Source: Bacillus sp. FJAT-29937
GTDB lineage: Bacteria; Bacillota; Bacilli; Bacillales; Cytobacillaceae
Length of the DNA: 64,000 nucleotides
Assembly (NCBI RefSeq): GCF_001509555.1
Contig: NZ_LMAS01000003.1
Span: 577,175 to 641,174 of the forward strand
Direction: 5' to 3'
The notes beneath the pieces are model-generated. The model worked only from the letters and a program-made list of their open reading frames with translations. It searched no databases and was not told the origin of the DNA. The translations under genes were made by a program, and so were the position numbers. Numbering within the stretch: position 1 is the stretch's first letter; each line of letters begins with the position of its first letter. This document shows positions 63,448 to 64,000 of this stretch, piece by piece.

Positions 63448-64000
63448 ATGGAAAAGGACGTAAGAATTTTAGTCGTTGATGATGAGGAGAGAATTCGCCG
63501 TTTATTAAAAATGTATTTGGAAAGAGAAGACTTTATAATTGATGAAGCAGGAGATGGAAACGAGGCATTAGCGAAAGCTCTAGAAAATGATTATGATATC
63601 ATCCTGCTTGATTTGATGATGCCAGGTAAAGATGGGATTGAAGTTTGTAAGGAATTAAGGGAACAGAAAGCTACACCTATTATCATGCTGACTGCAAAAG
63701 GTGAGGAAGTAAATAGAGTACAAGGCTTTGAAGCAGGAACGGATGATTATATTGTTAAGCCATTCAGCCCAAGAGAAGTAGTCTTACGTGTTAAAGCGCT
63801 ATTGCGCCGAGCGTCCAAAACAACTTATTTACAAACGGAGGCAGCAGCGAAAGATATTATTGTCTTTTCACACTTAACGATTGATAACGATGCACATAGA
63901 GTGCTTGCAGATGGGAAAGAGGTAAGTCTGACACCGAAAGAATATGAATTACTCTATTTCCTTGCCAAATCACCTGATAAAGTCTTTGATCGTGAACAAT
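63448..64000 (+). CDS. resD: Response regulator ResD, 5' part
   Basis: The first 184 codons are visible; the gene leaves the window. The receiver domain has acidic pocket DDEE (11-14), phosphoacceptor Asp55 in LLDLMMPG, Thr in MLTAKGE and Lys in DYIVKPF. An OmpR-type winged helix follows (LTPKEYELLYFLAK). Its place after resABC identifies ResD, the ResE-activated regulator of aerobic and anaerobic respiration. AAAGGGGG precedes the ATG. Confidence 0.95.
   Translation, partial: MEKDVRILVVDDEERIRRLLKMYLEREDFIIDEAGDGNEALAKALENDYDIILLDLMMPGKDGIEVCKELREQKATPIIMLTAKGEEVNRVQGFEAGTDDYIVKPFSPREVVLRVKALLRRASKTTYLQTEAAAKDIIVFSHLTIDNDAHRVLADGKEVSLTPKEYELLYFLAKSPDKVFDREQ

Overview
The window reads as the chromosome of an endospore-forming Bacillaceae bacterium. 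Base composition is low-GC, ribosome binding sites are strong and purine-rich, and GTG/TTG starts are common. The gene order follows the yqj-yqk / fur-xerD / spoIIA / spoVA / lysA / scpAB / dacB-spmAB / resABCD stretch of the Bacillus subtilis map. The genus cannot be fixed from sequence alone. Two features argue against the B. subtilis group itself: spoVAC-AD-AEb are missing from the spoVA operon, and ribT stands alone without ribDEAH. No rRNA, tRNA or CRISPR array was found.

Layout. 1-10700: proI with a proline-type T-box leader, a large secreted double-domain nuclease, an ABC ATPase, an SRAP protein, an LCP enzyme, yqjP, yqjQ, yqzH and a DUF3231 gene. 10800-24300: an AT-rich accessory island built around a 2177-residue WapA/Rhs polymorphic toxin with its immunity gene. 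It is followed by a graveyard of Rhs pieces: an IS1182 transposase remnant joined to an Rhs stub, an orphan toxin tip with its own immunity gene, a second Rhs stub, a LysR remnant, a DUF5050 lipoprotein, a pair of paralogous secreted proteins of unknown function and a third broken toxin tip. 24240-26200: an SOS-type operon (Y-family polymerase, YolD-like protein) behind two mirror-image LexA boxes. 26200-36400: housekeeping yqk genes (yqkB, yqkD, yqkE, yqkF, nudF), interrupted by a ketone-body module (thiolase plus CoA-transferase) and including a short mciZ gene and an EndoQ-like repair nuclease.

36700-50200: spoIIM, fur, yqzK, xerD, nucleoside salvage (deoB, punA, pdp), dacF, spoIIAA-AB-sigF and a reduced spoVA operon. 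Recognisable promoters give the expected sporulation cascade: a Spo0A box and sigma-H promoter before spoIIA, sigma-F before dacF, sigma-E before spoIIM, mciZ and dacB, and sigma-G before spoVA. 50300-64000: lysA, ribT, ypuF, a tiny YjcZ-type gene, scpAB (condensin partners), a long superoxide dismutase, dacB-spmA-spmB (spore cortex and core dehydration), rluB, and the cytochrome c maturation genes resABC followed by the start of resD.

Three families of short intergenic word repeats (about 20 bp words arranged in tandem or as mirrored pairs) recur between otherwise ordinary genes. Together with the Rhs island they are the least explained parts of the window.
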